A stretch of DNA of 64,000 bases from Apoderus coryli (GCA_911728435.2 OU452199.1:18610860-18674859), one strand, 5' to 3'. Numbered from the stretch's first letter, positions 1 through 11,764 are shown. The notes: generated from the letters alone by a model not told the origin. Numbers and translations are program-made.

Positions 1-529
1 AAGAATTTTTAATCATCTACCTCAGCATCTCAAATTGATTCATAGCCCGAAACGGTTTAAAATCTATGTTAAAAACTGGTTGCTGAAATATAGTTTTCAT
101 ACATTGAATGCATATGTTACAGGGTGGCTCATATTGCAGTTTCGGCATTCAACTTCCTTATTTCAAATAGCATACCCTATAATATATTGATACACATTTA
201 TCTAAATCTGCTCTATCTAGAGACCCATCTAGAGCCCTAAAAGTCAAAGGCAACGATATATAATAGTATGGGGTTTACATGCACCGTTTCGAATTTATTC
301 TCGTTAACCTTCAATATTTAGCCTACATTTCAACTAGCGTACGTAAGTTATTTGAATGATTTTGAGATTCTGTTTGGATAGGACAAAATATACATAAGTG
401 ATGTACTTCTACCAAAAGCACTGTTACTGTAATTTGAAAAATCATTCAGTGTTGCCATATTTGGCAGTTCATTAATTTTCTCATTTTTTTCAAATGCACA
501 CCCCTTAACGGAATTAGCAAGAATATCAG

Positions 530-976
530 AGTATTTCTTGTTTGGATAACCGGTATCAGGGGAAATGAAGAAGACAATAAGTTAGCAAAAAGGGGGTGTC
601 AACCCCTTTTGTATGGACTGAACTGTTCTGCAGCTTAAGGAAACACAACTACAAAGAGAAGTTTATAACTAAGGAGGAAACAGACAGAGTCATACTATGG
701 CAAAATCTTCCTGGATTGGTACACTCCAAGATATTGCTTGTGAACTTCAACCATGAAAGATCCAAAATCTGTTTGGATCTGATTAAGAATGAGCTATGTA
801 GTGTTACAGGATTACTTACAGTACATTGTCGCTTTGGTAAACATATGACAAGATTAGGCCTAGAACAGTACGACGAATGCAGATTCTGTATAGGGAAGAG
901 AAGGAGAATCTCCTGGTCACCTACTAACATAAAGCGCCGCTATCATAAGCCAACGCTAGGAACATTTGGGGCCTGA
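530..976 (+). pseudogene. LINE retrotransposon relic, RNase H and C-terminal region
   Basis: A decayed piece of a non-LTR retrotransposon. Around 541-597 the plus strand reads WITGIRGNEEDNKLAKRG, which matches the end of the LINE-type RNase H domain (G-N-E-x-A-D-x-L-A motif). After a +1 shift near 595 the frame continues to 976 with the downstream LTGHxxxxxHLxxxGL...CRFC pattern, seen here as LLTVHCRFGKHMTRLG followed by DECRFC. This arrangement is typical of jockey/R1-like LINEs. The frameshift and the loss of upstream RT sequence make it non-functional. No target duplication or polyA tail was found. Confidence 0.75.
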
Positions 977-1329
977 AATCGTGCAAGATGGAGACGTGTT
1001 GTCCCTGAAACCAATCAAGCTACTTGACTTCAAAAGAGCTCTAGAACTTGATGGAGAGTTGCAACTTGAGACACAGATCAAGTAGCTCAAGACAGGGGAA
1101 CACAATAGACCATCAGGTCGAAGTGTATCAGACTCCTAATTTTATTTTAAACTGCACTCATGGTTTTCCGAAAGTTGGTATTTTTGTAAGATCTAAAAGC
1201 TCATAAAAAGTGGCTACAGACATTCGTAATACCTGATTGAAAAAAAATTCTGGAGCCCGTATGTTCTCTATATATTTTTAAATTGCTCTTTGGTTGATCG
1301 TTAGGCGGTAATGGCATGAAGCCAGAATC

Positions 1330-1610
1330 GCTTCTTTCGTGAATTTATCTTACTTAGGTATAAATTATTCTTAATGCAAGCGCACATATACTACTACTGC
1401 AACCTTAAAATTTTATCGAATTTATACGTAACTTTTGATCCTACCCGTGTATTACTAGGGCTACAACGAGCGAAAGTACTTAAAATTATGTTGTGGTTTT
1501 CGTACAGTTATCTATACTGAAAACCAGAATACAGAAACTTAGCCAAGCCTGTAGGTAGATATCATTTCGGCCGATAAAGGATTATATGACTTTTAATACT
1601 ATATGACTAT
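1330..1610 (+). repeat. Dispersed repeat U, copy 1
   Basis: This segment recurs as a diverged direct copy at about 2110-2390. Shared landmarks are ATTATTCTTAATGCAAG, CGCACATATACTACT, TTTTATCGAATTTAT, GGTAGATATCATTTCGGCC and GATAAAGGATTATATGA. There is no reading frame. It may be part of an unnamed transposon or an old tandem duplication enclosing repeat V. Confidence 0.75.
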
Positions 1611-1629
1611 AGTTTTTATATTTAAGGTT

Positions 1630-2115
1630 TTATTTGTTAAATTTTATAGTCCGAACGCTAAGAAACCCCTTTGTGTTTTGTTATAAGGTAAAATATATCC
1701 CTCTATACCTCTTAAAGGGGGTTTCAACCGTAAATAATTGTATGTCACTGGTATTTTATATTTTTATTGCCCTTGCTGCTAAATTAAAACATTTGAACTA
1801 TATATTGAGCTATTGCGATTTACCACATATAGTTTACATATATTTTACACTAACATTATGCCATTATAGTAAATAACGCACTAATTAAATGACAAACCTT
1901 AAATTTCGACAAAACAAAATATAAAACTGCATAAGAAGCAAAATTTTTAAATCTTTAATAAATATAAGTATAAAATCTAAACTAAAATTTTTAGTAGGTA
2001 TCATATATCACACCCACAATAGGCGCTTCATGTGGTTGCAGTGGACACATTCATTTTGAACCTATGAGATTTTATATCAAACTGTTAGATGAATGTGATG
2101 TTCGAAACAGCTCTT
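1630..2115 (+). repeat. Dispersed repeat V, copy 1 (lacks the pogo insertion)
   Basis: Begins near TTTGTTAAATTTTATAGT and ends near GATGTTCGAAACAG. It is homologous to 6225-6436 plus 9291-9545 plus 9832-9850. Shared words include TTAAAGGGGGTTTCAACC, GTAAATAATTGTATGTCA, GTGGTTGCAGTGGA and CACATTCATTTTGAAC. At 1802-1818 it reads TATTGAGCTATTGCGAT where the other copy has the pogo element between TA and TTGAACTATTGCGAT, so this copy approximates the uninterrupted site. No coding potential is seen. Confidence 0.75.
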
Positions 2116-2390
2116 TCGTTAATTTCTCTTCCTTATGAATTATTCTTAATGCAAGTGCACATATACTACTGCCACCTCGCTCAAATCCTTAATATTTTAT
2201 CGAATTTATCCGTCAATTTTGATCATACTTGTGTATTATATTAGGAGCGCTACAACGCGCAAAAAAACTTAAATTATTATGCTGTGGGTATCGTATAGGT
2301 ACTGAAAACCATAATACCGGAACTTAGCCAAGCCGGTCGGTAGATATCATTTCGGCCGATAAACGATTATATGATTTTGAAATACCTACT
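2110..2390 (+). repeat. Dispersed repeat U, copy 2
   Basis: Direct, diverged copy of 1330-1610, about 780 bases downstream and separated from it by repeat V. Substitutions and small indels are spread along its length, so the duplication is not recent. Confidence 0.75.
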
Positions 2391-2399
2391 ATATGAAAA

Positions 2400-3990
2400 A
2401 CCCCTCTAAAAAAAGCTTATAAGAGTACGAGATAGAATTTTTAAATATTAAATAAAATTTAAATGCGATATTATTTTCTGATAGAGACAGAAACCATATC
2501 TGAACATGTTCCTCATAATATTATTAAGCCACTGCCAGTTTATGAGTTTATGTGATATATTATGTTCATATTCCTTATTTTAAAAAATAAATCTACACGT
2601 TCTAGCTTACCCAATACGCAATGTGTTCAAAATTCTAGGCAGGGTCCAATAATTGGAGCACAATATATAAACTGCGATGAAACGAAAGTATTTTCTTTGT
2701 ACCCACAAAGATAAGAGATATTTTATGGGGATATAAAACTTTTAATGACAAATAAGCTTTCGGAATGCACTATATTGTTCGCGCACCTCAGTGTTCTGTC
2801 CTTAATTGTGCCGAAATTCTTTGCAGAGTTGGAAATTTTTACCGTTTCTTTCTTAAGGGGCGCCTATAATGTGATACCGACCGCAGTAATGATGGCACAC
2901 ACTTGTATGTTTTATTAAATCAAATTGTAAATATTAATTTTCTTATATATTTATAATTTTTGGTAGTTCTGCAGCTTTCATGCACATGCCACCCCTGCCC
3001 ACCAGTAGGATGTTAGGGAAAAATCACAAATTTTAATTGTTGGAATAATTGTCATAAATTATTGAGTTGGCAAAAAAAGTTCTAAATCCAAAACTAATTT
3101 TAAACACAACAAAAAAAAATAAAATATATAAATAGATATTCCGATTATTTGTTGTTCTTCAACAGATATTATAGATGCATATTCATATTTTTAAAATTTT
3201 AGAGTTTTATATTGATAAATTGGTATATAAAACCAAATTTGTATGTTTTTCACAGGCATATCAACCAAATAGTAGGTATTATTTGGACGAAAACCTATGA
3301 AATGGTGAATGCGCGAGTAAAGTAAACTGCGATTTCTTACGTATTGATTACAACGTTATACTGCACTTCATTGATGATAAATCTGCGTACTTACGGCTTA
3401 CTTATAATCTTTATACCTATACAGCTCATCAACAGTGTACAATGTGATAAGAAATAGAAATTTGTTTGAGTTTTAGAACGTAGGAGTAAAAGTAAATAGC
3501 CCTCAGCCTATGCCAGCCGTAAAATCAGCACTATACCTATTCCATGTAAAATTAGTTAAAGAACTGCATCCCAGTTTCTGCCTAAATGGCAACAAAACGT
3601 GTTGAAATATGGATATATCCAGATTGATGCCATATGGTAATAAACACAATATTAAATTCGCTTTCTCAAATTCAAATAATTCAGAATCTGACTTTTAATA
3701 CTTAGGTAGGTATAATTAATATATCCCTTTATTTTTATTAGTTTTTTTTATAAATGTCAAACTAGTTTTAAACATAATTAGCTCACGCCGGGTTTTAATT
3801 TTCTCAATCTTATTTAATATGCCTATATATTGTAGAACTAAGAAATTTTTTAAAGTTTCTTATTTATTTTGATCAAATTTCTTTGTCTGTAAATCGAATA
3901 TTATTTGTAATTATTCTGTCACAGGGTTAATCTGTTGGACAAAATAGAGACGCTATTTTGATTTAAATATTATATTCTATTCTATTATAT
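2400..3990. other. AT-rich non-coding stretch
   Basis: I see no gene, RNA gene or structured repeat here, only AT-rich sequence with short homopolymer runs. Confidence 0.6.
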
Positions 3991-3991
3991 T

Positions 3992-6189
3992 ATACCAACT
4001 TTTACCTGCATAAATTTCAGAATCGATAGATAATCGACAAATAATGTGAGTTTGGTTAATAAACTATGTGCGAAAAATGCTTCGTTACAAAGTTACAGGG
4101 TGTTGAAATTTAATAAAAAAATTCGAATTTTACTAATATCTTTATAACCAATTGAGATATTTTAATGAAATTTGGCTAGTGTGGAGAGGTAATCTAGCTT
4201 CATTTTTTCATGCAATAATATTATTTTTATTTCCAGCAGTGGCGTGCGTACGGCTACCGATTTCAATATTTTTAATGAAAAAAATGATACGCCACTGGTT
4301 TATCTAAAAAGAAAAATTATATCCGCAATTCTTATTCAATTTAAAAGAAAAAAGTACTCTTGGCTTTTTTTCGTATGACGCAACATTTTCGAGTAAAAAA
4401 ATAAAAATCATCTAAACCAAATGTATTGAAAATCAATATAAAAATAACATATCGTTACACGTTTTAACAGATTTTACAGTTTTTTTTTACAGAAACTGTT
4501 CAAAATAACTATCGTCATTGGCAATTCAGAATTGGCATCTTCTGGTGATGCTATTAATTGCTGCCGATATAATGTGATTGTTACGATGCAACTCATCACA
4601 AGCTTCTTGAATTTTTAAGACTAATTCTTCGCGTTTTCTGACCGGCACCCTATAAACTTTTCTTTTAGGTAGCCGCAAATAAAGAAATCAAGTGGAGTCA
4701 CATCAAGCGACCTTGGGGGCCAAGATATAGGTCCCTCATGATTATTTTCGAAATGTGCTGGTGCTCCATTCATTTGAAACCAACTGTACGAAAATGAAGT
4801 GGCACGTCATCCATTAAATCATTTAAATTATTCTGTAAAAAGTCTAAAAATAATTGTGCTGAGAGCCTAGCTGGAAAAAGAATGGTCCGAGGAGATTATT
4901 GGATATTACTCCTAGCCACACGTTCACACTGAATTGGTGTTGAAACTTTCTCGCTCGCACTTCGTATGGATTGTGTTGTGACCAAATATGACAGTTGTGG
5001 TAATTCGTTATACCAGTTCTTGTAAATGAAGCTTCACAGTCCAGCAAACCTTATGCAGGAAATCTCTATCTACTTGAACTTTATTCAATAACCATTTGCA
5101 ATAGTTATGCCTTTTAACATAGTCCTCAGGCAATAAATCTTGCACACCCCTAAAATGGTAGCCTTTCTACCATCTTTATGAAGTGACTTCAATGGTTGAC
5201 CTTGATATGTTAAGCATGACAGCAGTTCTTCGTGAACTTAGGTTTGGATTTCGATCAAACGTTCTTAAAATACGCCTTTCATACGCCAAATTGTTTCTTC
5301 TAGAGCGCTGTCTATTTTTTTTATGTTAAAAATAGTATTTAAACCTCGTTCTCGAAATGCCCGATGAACTTGAGAGAAAACTTCTCTCGTTGGATGACGT
5401 CTATTAGGGAATCTGCGTGCATACTCCCTTGCGGCTGCTCCTGCATTTTCTTCGCAAAAACCGTATTCTTGGTTACTAAATAGCCGCGGCATTATTATTA
5501 ACACTAGAAGGAAAACTTAAATGCAACACAAATTTATTGTGACAAAATGATTGACATTTCTGTTTTGTAACCAAGTGTTTTGTTTTAATGAAAGCTAATG
5601 TGATAATTATGCGCATTTTACAAATTATGTATTGACAATGATGGTAGTCATTTTGAACAGTTTCTGCAAAAAAAAACCTGTAAAATCTGTTAAATATGTG
5701 TAAAACGTGTGTAATGATGATATGTTATTTTTATGTTGGTTTTCAATACATTTAATTTAGACGATTTTTATTTTTTTTACTCGAAAATGTTGCGTCATAC
5801 GAAAAAAAACCAAGAATACTTTTTTCTTTTAAATTGAACAAGAATTGCAGATATAATTTTCGTTTTGAGATAAACCAGTGGCGTATCTGTTTTTTCATTA
5901 AAAATGTCGCAATCGTTAGCCGTACGCACGGCACTGGTGGAAATAAAAATAATATTATTACATGAAAAAATGAAGCTAGATTACCTCTCCACATGTGCCA
6001 AATTTCATTGAAATATCTCAATTGGTTATCTAAAGATATTAATAAAATTAGAATTTTTTTATTAAATTTCAACACCCTGTAACTTTGTAACGAAGCATTT
6101 TTCGCACATAGTTTATTAACCAAACTCACATTATTTGTCGATTATCTATCGATTCTGAAATTTATGCAGGTAAAAGTTGAACCACCCTG
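3992..6189 (-). mobile_element. Decayed Tc1/mariner element (DD41D type) with ~530-bp inverted ends
   Basis: The two ends are long imperfect inverted repeats, about 3992-4519 and 5636-6189. Shared arm landmarks include TTTTACCTGCATAAATTTCAG and its complement, the CGCACATAGTTTATTAACC block, and CAACACCCTGTAACTTTG. The right terminus ends ACCACCCTG followed by TA (6190-6191). The left terminus has lost its CAGGGTGG end. A broken transposase lies between the arms on the minus strand. Long inverted ends are shared with the intact element at 38301, but arm sequence differs, so this is a different subfamily. Confidence 0.85.
4560..5504 (-). pseudogene. DD41D-type Tc1/mariner transposase, broken
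   Basis: Reading leftwards from 5504, the first 79 codons (5265-5504) form the N-terminal helix-turn-helix region common in insect transposases of this group (MPRLFSNQEY start, then AREYARRFPNRRHPTREVFS). Later fragments are recognisable across frameshifts: CEASFTRTGITNYHNCHIW, FQHQFSVNVWLGVISNN, NGAPAHF and SWPPRSLDVTPLDFF. The first catalytic Asp is hit by a one-base loss in the ACTGATGAA context. The second Asp is Asn (QMNGAPAHF, near 4770). About 20 residues are missing between the second and third catalytic motifs. It cannot encode an active enzyme. Confidence 0.85.
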
Positions 6190-6224
6190 TATATGTTTCA
6201 TATTTAAATTTTTACCTAAGTATT

Positions 6225-6436
6225 TGTTAAATTTTATAGTTCGGACCCTCAGAACACCCTCCACTATAGTAGTAGGTATTAATGAATGCTTAAGGTAGAA
6301 TAGGACAACCAATAAAATGAAGTATCTATCCCTCTACCTGTTAAAGGGGGTTTCAACCGTAAATAATTGTATGTCATTGGTATGGAGGCGTTTTAAATTT
6401 TTATTGCTCATGCTGCCAAAATAAATAACCTAGGTA
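6225..6436 (+). repeat. Dispersed repeat V, copy 2, left part
   Basis: Homologous to the first half of 1630-2115. It stops at the TA (6435-6436) where the pogo-like element inserted, and resumes at 9291. Confidence 0.75.
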
Positions 6437-9288
6437 GGGTAGGATGCTCTAAGAGTGCGCACTTAAGGTTTAATCAGGTGTAAAATCTAAACAAATTGCG
6501 CTAAAAATATATTAATTTTTATTTAAACTTGTTAATACTTTAACAATAAATCAAGTACAGTTTTCAAATCAAACGGCAATACTTTAACAACAAAAAAAAA
6601 AAAACTTAAAAAATTGATTTTGCGCACTCTTATAAACCTGCTTTTTAAGAGTACGCATTTAGGACTGTAAGAGTACGCATGTAATTTTATGCACATAAGT
6701 CACATATATAAGATCCAATACCCGTGTATGCACTGCACTTTTCATGCCACCATTCAGCACACGATATGCACTCAATCCAGTCCTCTGTAACAGGTTCTTT
6801 AAATGTTTCGTTGCACCCTGGACAGTTCCACTTTTTCATATGAAGCGGAGGTTTTGGCTTCTTTGGAACTGCTTTTCCACTTTTGGCAATCTTATTTGCT
6901 TGAGTGAGATTCACACCAGATTTCCTTTTTAAATTCTTTCCCAGAAGCGCTTGTGGCGATGGTATATTATCGCCCACGTTTAATTTGACAAGCCGTTTTG
7001 GATTTTTCTTCTCTTCTTCTTCAATCATTTGGTCCTTATATGGGGAGCTGGTGATAATTTCCGATTTTTTGCTTCTACGACTTGTTGATCTTACCGCAAT
7101 TGATTTGGGTAACGGAGAAATTGTTGTTAATTTTATATATGTTGATGATGTTCCAGGAGTGTTCGATAAATCAAATAATGTGGCGGTTTCTGGCGTTACA
7201 GCAACTTTTTCTTGCAAAGTTGAAGTGATTGCAGATGTTCCAGGAGTGTTTGATAAATCAAATGTGGTGGTTTCTGGCGCTACAACAGCTATTTCTTGCA
7301 ATGTTGAAATTATGGCAGATGTGTTGGAAACCACATCTGTAGGCTGACGTACATTGCTTCCAATCTGTAATATCATGGTCGTCGGATCAGATGTAGGTGT
7401 TTCGCTGATTATGGCATCTCTTTCATTGGCATAAATATTTTTCTCAGTAGTAAATTTTTCGAGAACAACGATTGGGATGTCAGGAACGTTAGGAGCATTT
7501 CCAGAGGAGAGATCAGAGTTTTGATGTGCTTGAGTATCAGTTTCAGACGTAGAGATATCAGCAAATTCAAATTGAATGACAGGCGCTTCTACTCCCGTAG
7601 TAATTGTATCTGTAGCTGGATTTTCTCGTTCTGTGACATAAGTGGCCATAAAGTCAGCTTCAGTAAATATTTCATTATTAAAGGGACAAATCCCTGTCAC
7701 TTTAAAACCTTCAATCGCATTTGTTATAGTAGCAGCTTTAAAATATGCAGGTGCAAATATTGAAGCAATTTGGTAAACCGTAATTACCCGGCCTGCGTGG
7801 TTTGTCAACCATTTTTCACATTCGTTGGAATAAAACTTTTTTAACGGGCCGAAAAAACACCTGTCAAGTGGCTGCATACGGTGGCTACTATGAGGAGGAA
7901 GTGTTAATGCTATAATGTTATTTTGGCGAAAAAAATCAATTGCTGCAATAGAACAATGGGAAGTGTGGTTATCCATTATCAGCAGGACTGGTTGTTCCTT
8001 TGTTGGCTTAGCATGATCTCTAAAATGTGTGGCATAATCAACAAATAGTTCCCTATTGATGAAACTACTATCGGATACCATTCCAATTGAAGATGGCGGA
8101 GCTCCATCCAAAAGTTCCGCTTTCATTCTTTTACGTGGATATATAAATACTGGAGGAATATATCGTCCACTGGCACTCATTGCGCATACAACACTTACAT
8201 TGGTTCCCCGTTCAGCACTGGATATTTTATTGACACACCTTTTTCCTTTTGTTGAGAAAACTTTAGGGGGCTTGTTTGGGACAGTGGAAAATCCCGATTC
8301 GTCCATATTATAAATTGCGTGCGGCGGGAATTTATATTTCTGCATTAACTCCCAGAGATTATCGTAAAACCGCTTACACTGTGGTTCATTAAACCCAACA
8401 GCCCTGGCGAGACTAGTAGCGGTGGGTTGCCTCAAAGTAACATCTTGGTGCCTTTTCAAAAATCCACGCAGCCAGCCTTTGCCCGCCATTTTTGAAGTTT
8501 TATCAAAACGATGTTCTAATTTATTTTTTTCGGCGAATTCAAACGCTAGACTTCTTAGAGCTCTAGAAGTTAATCCGTAAAACATGTTGTCAACTGTTTT
8601 TATATATATGCACAACTCTTCTTCCATTTCTGATCTTAAAGTTGTATCGAATCTTCCCAGCTTTGTAGCTACAGTAGTTCTTTTTAGCCTCTTTCTTAAT
8701 GTGCTTTCTGCCATTCCTAGAGAATTTGCCACGCTTCTCTTACTTTCTCCATTTTCAAGCCTTTTTCTTGCTTCCTCCATAACCGCCGGTGAGCATAAAG
8801 CACGCTGAGAAGTTCGTTTTCTGCCAGACATTCTGAAACAAAAAAAATACTTTCTTTTTGGTGTGTATGGTTTGTAAGAGTGCGCGCGTACTCTTACAAA
8901 ATAACTGACTGCGCACTCTTACAAAACGAGCTTGTTCTAAAATGCGTCAGTGCTGCCGCTATCTTGGTTAGAAATTGTACACAACGGTATGTTTTATACG
9001 ATCACTTGTAGTTTATTGAAGGTATGGTAAAATATGGATACGAAATTTTTGAAAACTACAGTTGTATGCAATATCCAAAATGTCAAAAAATATTAACAAA
9101 ACAGACTAAACCATTTAAACTTACCTAATAACGTTATTAACCGTGTTTATTTGCTTAAAATGCACTAGACACATACATGCACTCCACTTAATCAGTACGA
9201 ACTAAAATTTTGTTGTTGTTTGTGAACCGTTCCGAGAATCGACGACTGCGCACTCTTATTGACCGCGCACTCTTAGAGCATCCTACCC
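6437..9288 (-). mobile_element. pogo/Tigger-like DNA transposon, copy 1 (complete)
   Basis: Perfect 24-bp terminal inverted repeats beginning GGGTAGGATGCTCTAAGAGT lie at 6437-6460 and 9265-9288, flanked by TA on both sides (6435-6436 and 9289-9290), the target duplication of the Tc1/mariner/pogo superfamily. Length is 2852 bp with one full-length transposase on the minus strand. Subterminal regions hold further copies of TAAGAGTGCGC or its complement (nine in total). It interrupts repeat V. By eye it differs from copy 2 (22644-25496) at about nine bases plus one A-run indel, so the two copies separated recently. Confidence 0.95.
6687..8831 (-). CDS. pogo/Tigger-like transposase with C-terminal PHD finger
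   Basis: A 714-aa DDE transposase for cut-and-paste transposition, acting in the nucleus. In order: an N-terminal psq/CENP-B-type helix-turn-helix (about residues 10-55, AESTLRKRLK), a second DNA-binding segment (about 60-130), and the DDE_1 catalytic domain (about 165-390). Likely catalytic acids are D177 (NMDESG), D287 (LIMDNHTSH) and D323 (MQPLDRCFFG), a spacing of 35 residues between the last two. A low-complexity Ser/Thr region contains a roughly 27-residue imperfect tandem duplication at about 509-562 (LSNTPGTS twice), then a basic stretch. The C-terminus is a full C4HC3 PHD finger: C670, C673, C688, C691, H696, C699, C710, C713. The frame is uninterrupted. The start is the first Met, MSGRKRT. 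Confidence 0.93.
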   Translation of the reverse strand: MSGRKRTSQRALCSPAVMEEARKRLENGESKRSVANSLGMAESTLRKRLKRTTVATKLGRFDTTLRSEMEEELCIYIKTVDNMFYGLTSRALRSLAFEFAEKNKLEHRFDKTSKMAGKGWLRGFLKRHQDVTLRQPTATSLARAVGFNEPQCKRFYDNLWELMQKYKFPPHAIYNMDESGFSTVPNKPPKVFSTKGKRCVNKISSAERGTNVSVVCAMSASGRYIPPVFIYPRKRMKAELLDGAPPSSIGMVSDSSFINRELFVDYATHFRDHAKPTKEQPVLLIMDNHTSHCSIAAIDFFRQNNIIALTLPPHSSHRMQPLDRCFFGPLKKFYSNECEKWLTNHAGRVITVYQIASIFAPAYFKAATITNAIEGFKVTGICPFNNEIFTEADFMATYVTERENPATDTITTGVEAPVIQFEFADISTSETDTQAHQNSDLSSGNAPNVPDIPIVVLEKFTTEKNIYANERDAIISETPTSDPTTMILQIGSNVRQPTDVVSNTSAIISTLQEIAVVAPETTTFDLSNTPGTSAITSTLQEKVAVTPETATLFDLSNTPGTSSTYIKLTTISPLPKSIAVRSTSRRSKKSEIITSSPYKDQMIEEEEKKNPKRLVKLNVGDNIPSPQALLGKNLKRKSGVNLTQANKIAKSGKAVPKKPKPPLHMKKWNCPGCNETFKEPVTEDWIECISCAEWWHEKCSAYTGIGSYICDLCA

Positions 9289-9290
9289 TA

Positions 9291-9545
9291 TTGAACTATT
9301 GCGATATATCTACTTACATCAAAATTATGCAAATATAGTAAATTACACATTACTGAAATCACAAACCTTAATTCTGGAAAAGAGAAAACAAAACTGCATA
9401 GGAATAATGATTTTTAAATCTTTAATGGTAATGGTATAAAACATAAACTAAAATTTTTGGTATGATATATCACAGATATATATATAATCCTTCGTGTGGT
9501 TGCAGTGGAGGGTGCGGACACATTCATTTTGAACTTATGATAATA
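9291..9545 (+). repeat. Dispersed repeat V, copy 2, right part
   Basis: Continues the homology to 1804-2080 after the pogo insertion. It is interrupted again at about 9546 by a retroelement-like insert and ends with GTGTGACGTTCGAAACAG at about 9832-9849. Confidence 0.7.
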
Positions 9546-9831
9546 AAAGAAAATGTTATAACATGTTAATAATAATAATAATAGCTTTATTGTTCTACAG
9601 TAAAAAAATTCCATTAACAGAACAATTTTTACACTCAAATGTTTATACATAGGATAATATCTAAATATTGATACAACAGTAGTATCTAATATTAAAAACA
9701 AAAAAAAAAACAAAACTAATGTATTTAAGAATTATACATATACAGCTATGAAATGTAACTTAAAAACAAAGATAAAAAAAGGAAATACAGACCCAGTTGT
9801 ATCTAATACGTACCACCACTGAAGCTGAGTG
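9546..9831 (-). repeat. Probable LINE/SINE 3' end with (TAA)n tail
   Basis: Relative to repeat V copy 1 this is extra sequence. On the minus strand it ends in GAACAATAAAGCTATTATTA, a polyA-signal-like word followed by a short trinucleotide tail, as at the 3' ends of many insect non-LTR elements. No coding sequence remains. I could not define a target duplication. Confidence 0.5.
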
Positions 9832-9859
9832 TGACGTTCGAAACAGATCTGGCTAAAAC

Positions 9860-11300
9860 ATACGTCAATATGAACAGATGTACCTATGTCGAGTTTTCTA
9901 TTCGGAATATTTTTTCAAATTCGATTTTTGAATGTTTTTGGTAGTTCATGTAAGTCCAGTTTTATTTATTAAATGATTTATTAATATCCTAACACAATTG
10001 TTCTACTTAGGCCTCCGTTTCGAAACCTTTTGAGAAGCCTTTCCAAACATTAATTCTTTAAAATATATATGTATTTTGGTATCATGATTTTATATCGGAT
10101 ATCATTCCATGTATCCGAAACATTTTGTTGGCAATAATTTAATTTATTTCTATATTTAGAATTTGGTCCAGTTTTAAACTCATTACGGACATCCTGTACA
10201 CATGAATTTAATGTCACCGATTCTTTATTAGTAAAACAAAATTTACCTTATTTTCCCATTTAGTTTAGCGAATATAATGTTTTTAGTGTTAATCATCTTT
10301 CTATACCCCTTACCGCTGTGTTCCAAAATCTAATCAGTAGGTATCAATTTCGTTAAAATCCTTTGAGCTGTTTTCTACTAATAGTGTACACGGACCGATA
10401 TAGAATGACGCAATGAGAGATAGGCATTTCTAAAATGATCTAAACTACGTATTTCCAGTCCTATAGGTATAGGTACTATTTGCGGTAGATGTATTGCATA
10501 TGGTATGACCAACAAATAGCAAAAATGTGGTTTGTTTTAGACATTAAATGTATGCTACCTCAGGCTAAAAATTAATCTTTGGCCCAGTTGTAACCCAAAT
10601 GGGACAATAGCTGTAAGATATAAGCTTATTAAGGTGTGAACTGATTAAATTAACATTTAAAAAACGAGATAAGCTAGACATGAAGAAACTTAGTGAGAAA
10701 CCTTCTTCTGACTTTTTTCACTTTCTCAAATCAATATAATATGACATAAAAAACAAAACATTATAAAAAATGTTAAAATTTAATTTTTATTTCAATAGGA
10801 ATAGTCGCAGATACCTCACTGATTCAAATTGCGGCAGATGTAAATGTGGTATCCCTTTGGGGAGTTGTTTATTTTCCAATGGGTAGATGAAGTCTGCTTT
10901 GAAACCAAATAAAACAACTGAAACCAGAAACGTTTATTTAATTTAAAAACACTGTTTCAATACTCCTGCTTTATGCTTTGCCTAGACTTATCTTATCTGA
11001 ATCAAATTTGTTCTTGTTGTTATAAATCGCCAATTTTTTTGCATACATGAATTAACATAACAATAATCCCACAAAAAAATGAACACACATCCTGAAATGA
11101 TGAAATTATTTTCTTTCTGATTTAGAAATAATATTAACGAAATAGTTTTTATTTTTAACCTAATGTAAATCTGTTTTGTTAACAAACCTCACAAAATGCA
11201 GTAAATACATATTATAAAACATATAAAATAAAACAAAATTATATGCCATTATATTCTTAAAGTTCTTAGAGAATGTAGGTACCTGTAACAGGAATGGACA
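9860..11300. other. Non-coding stretch
   Basis: No gene, RNA gene or clear repeat was seen. Short open frames here lack coding character. Confidence 0.55.
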
Positions 11301-11309
11301 ACTTCTCAG

Positions 11310-11442
11310 AATAGTACCTATATTCTGTAACAAGTGAGGAATGTGGCACATTCTGAACGAGTGGAAATTTGTCACCCGAGCCGATAGGCGAGGGTGACGG
11401 TCCACGAGTTCAGAATAGCTGATTCCTCACGTGTTACAGACT
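11310..11442. repeat. Foldback hairpin, about 130 bp
   Basis: Imperfect inverted repeat. The left arm runs from TCTGTAACAAGTGAGGAAT and the right arm ends GATTCCTCACGTGTTACAGA, with GTCACCC / GGGTGAC close to the centre. It looks like a small foldback MITE. Similar TTCTGTAACA words recur at about 12640-12680, on the far side of the neighbouring palindrome, so both may belong to one older element split by that insertion. Confidence 0.6.
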
Positions 11443-11764
11443 ATACTTTTTCTACGACTGCAACTTAATTCCCTAATCTCAGGAGGGGTACAAATTATAG
11501 CTCTTCTTCGCTAAACATTATATTGAAAAAGTTCTATAACAATTTCTATAGGTGGGTACTTTTAAAACTTCAAAACCAAGATAATATAATTAATAACTTG
11601 CCTAAATGTGTATAATCTGTATATATCTGATAAAAAATGTATATATCTGATAAAAAATAATATAAATAAAGAATTACACATAAGAGACTTTCAAATAAAG
11701 ACATATATTGTAATAGGAAATAAAAGTCTGACTCCACAAAATCAATTTAATACGTTACACTCAA

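Noticed and set aside
5752..6129. 125-codon minus-strand frame
   Set aside because: Lies wholly within the right inverted arm of the decayed transposon and is not protein-like.
7111..7763. Plus-strand open frames of 80-147 codons inside the pogo elements
   Set aside because: Antisense shadows of the minus-strand transposase. The same frames recur in copy 2 only because the DNA is the same.
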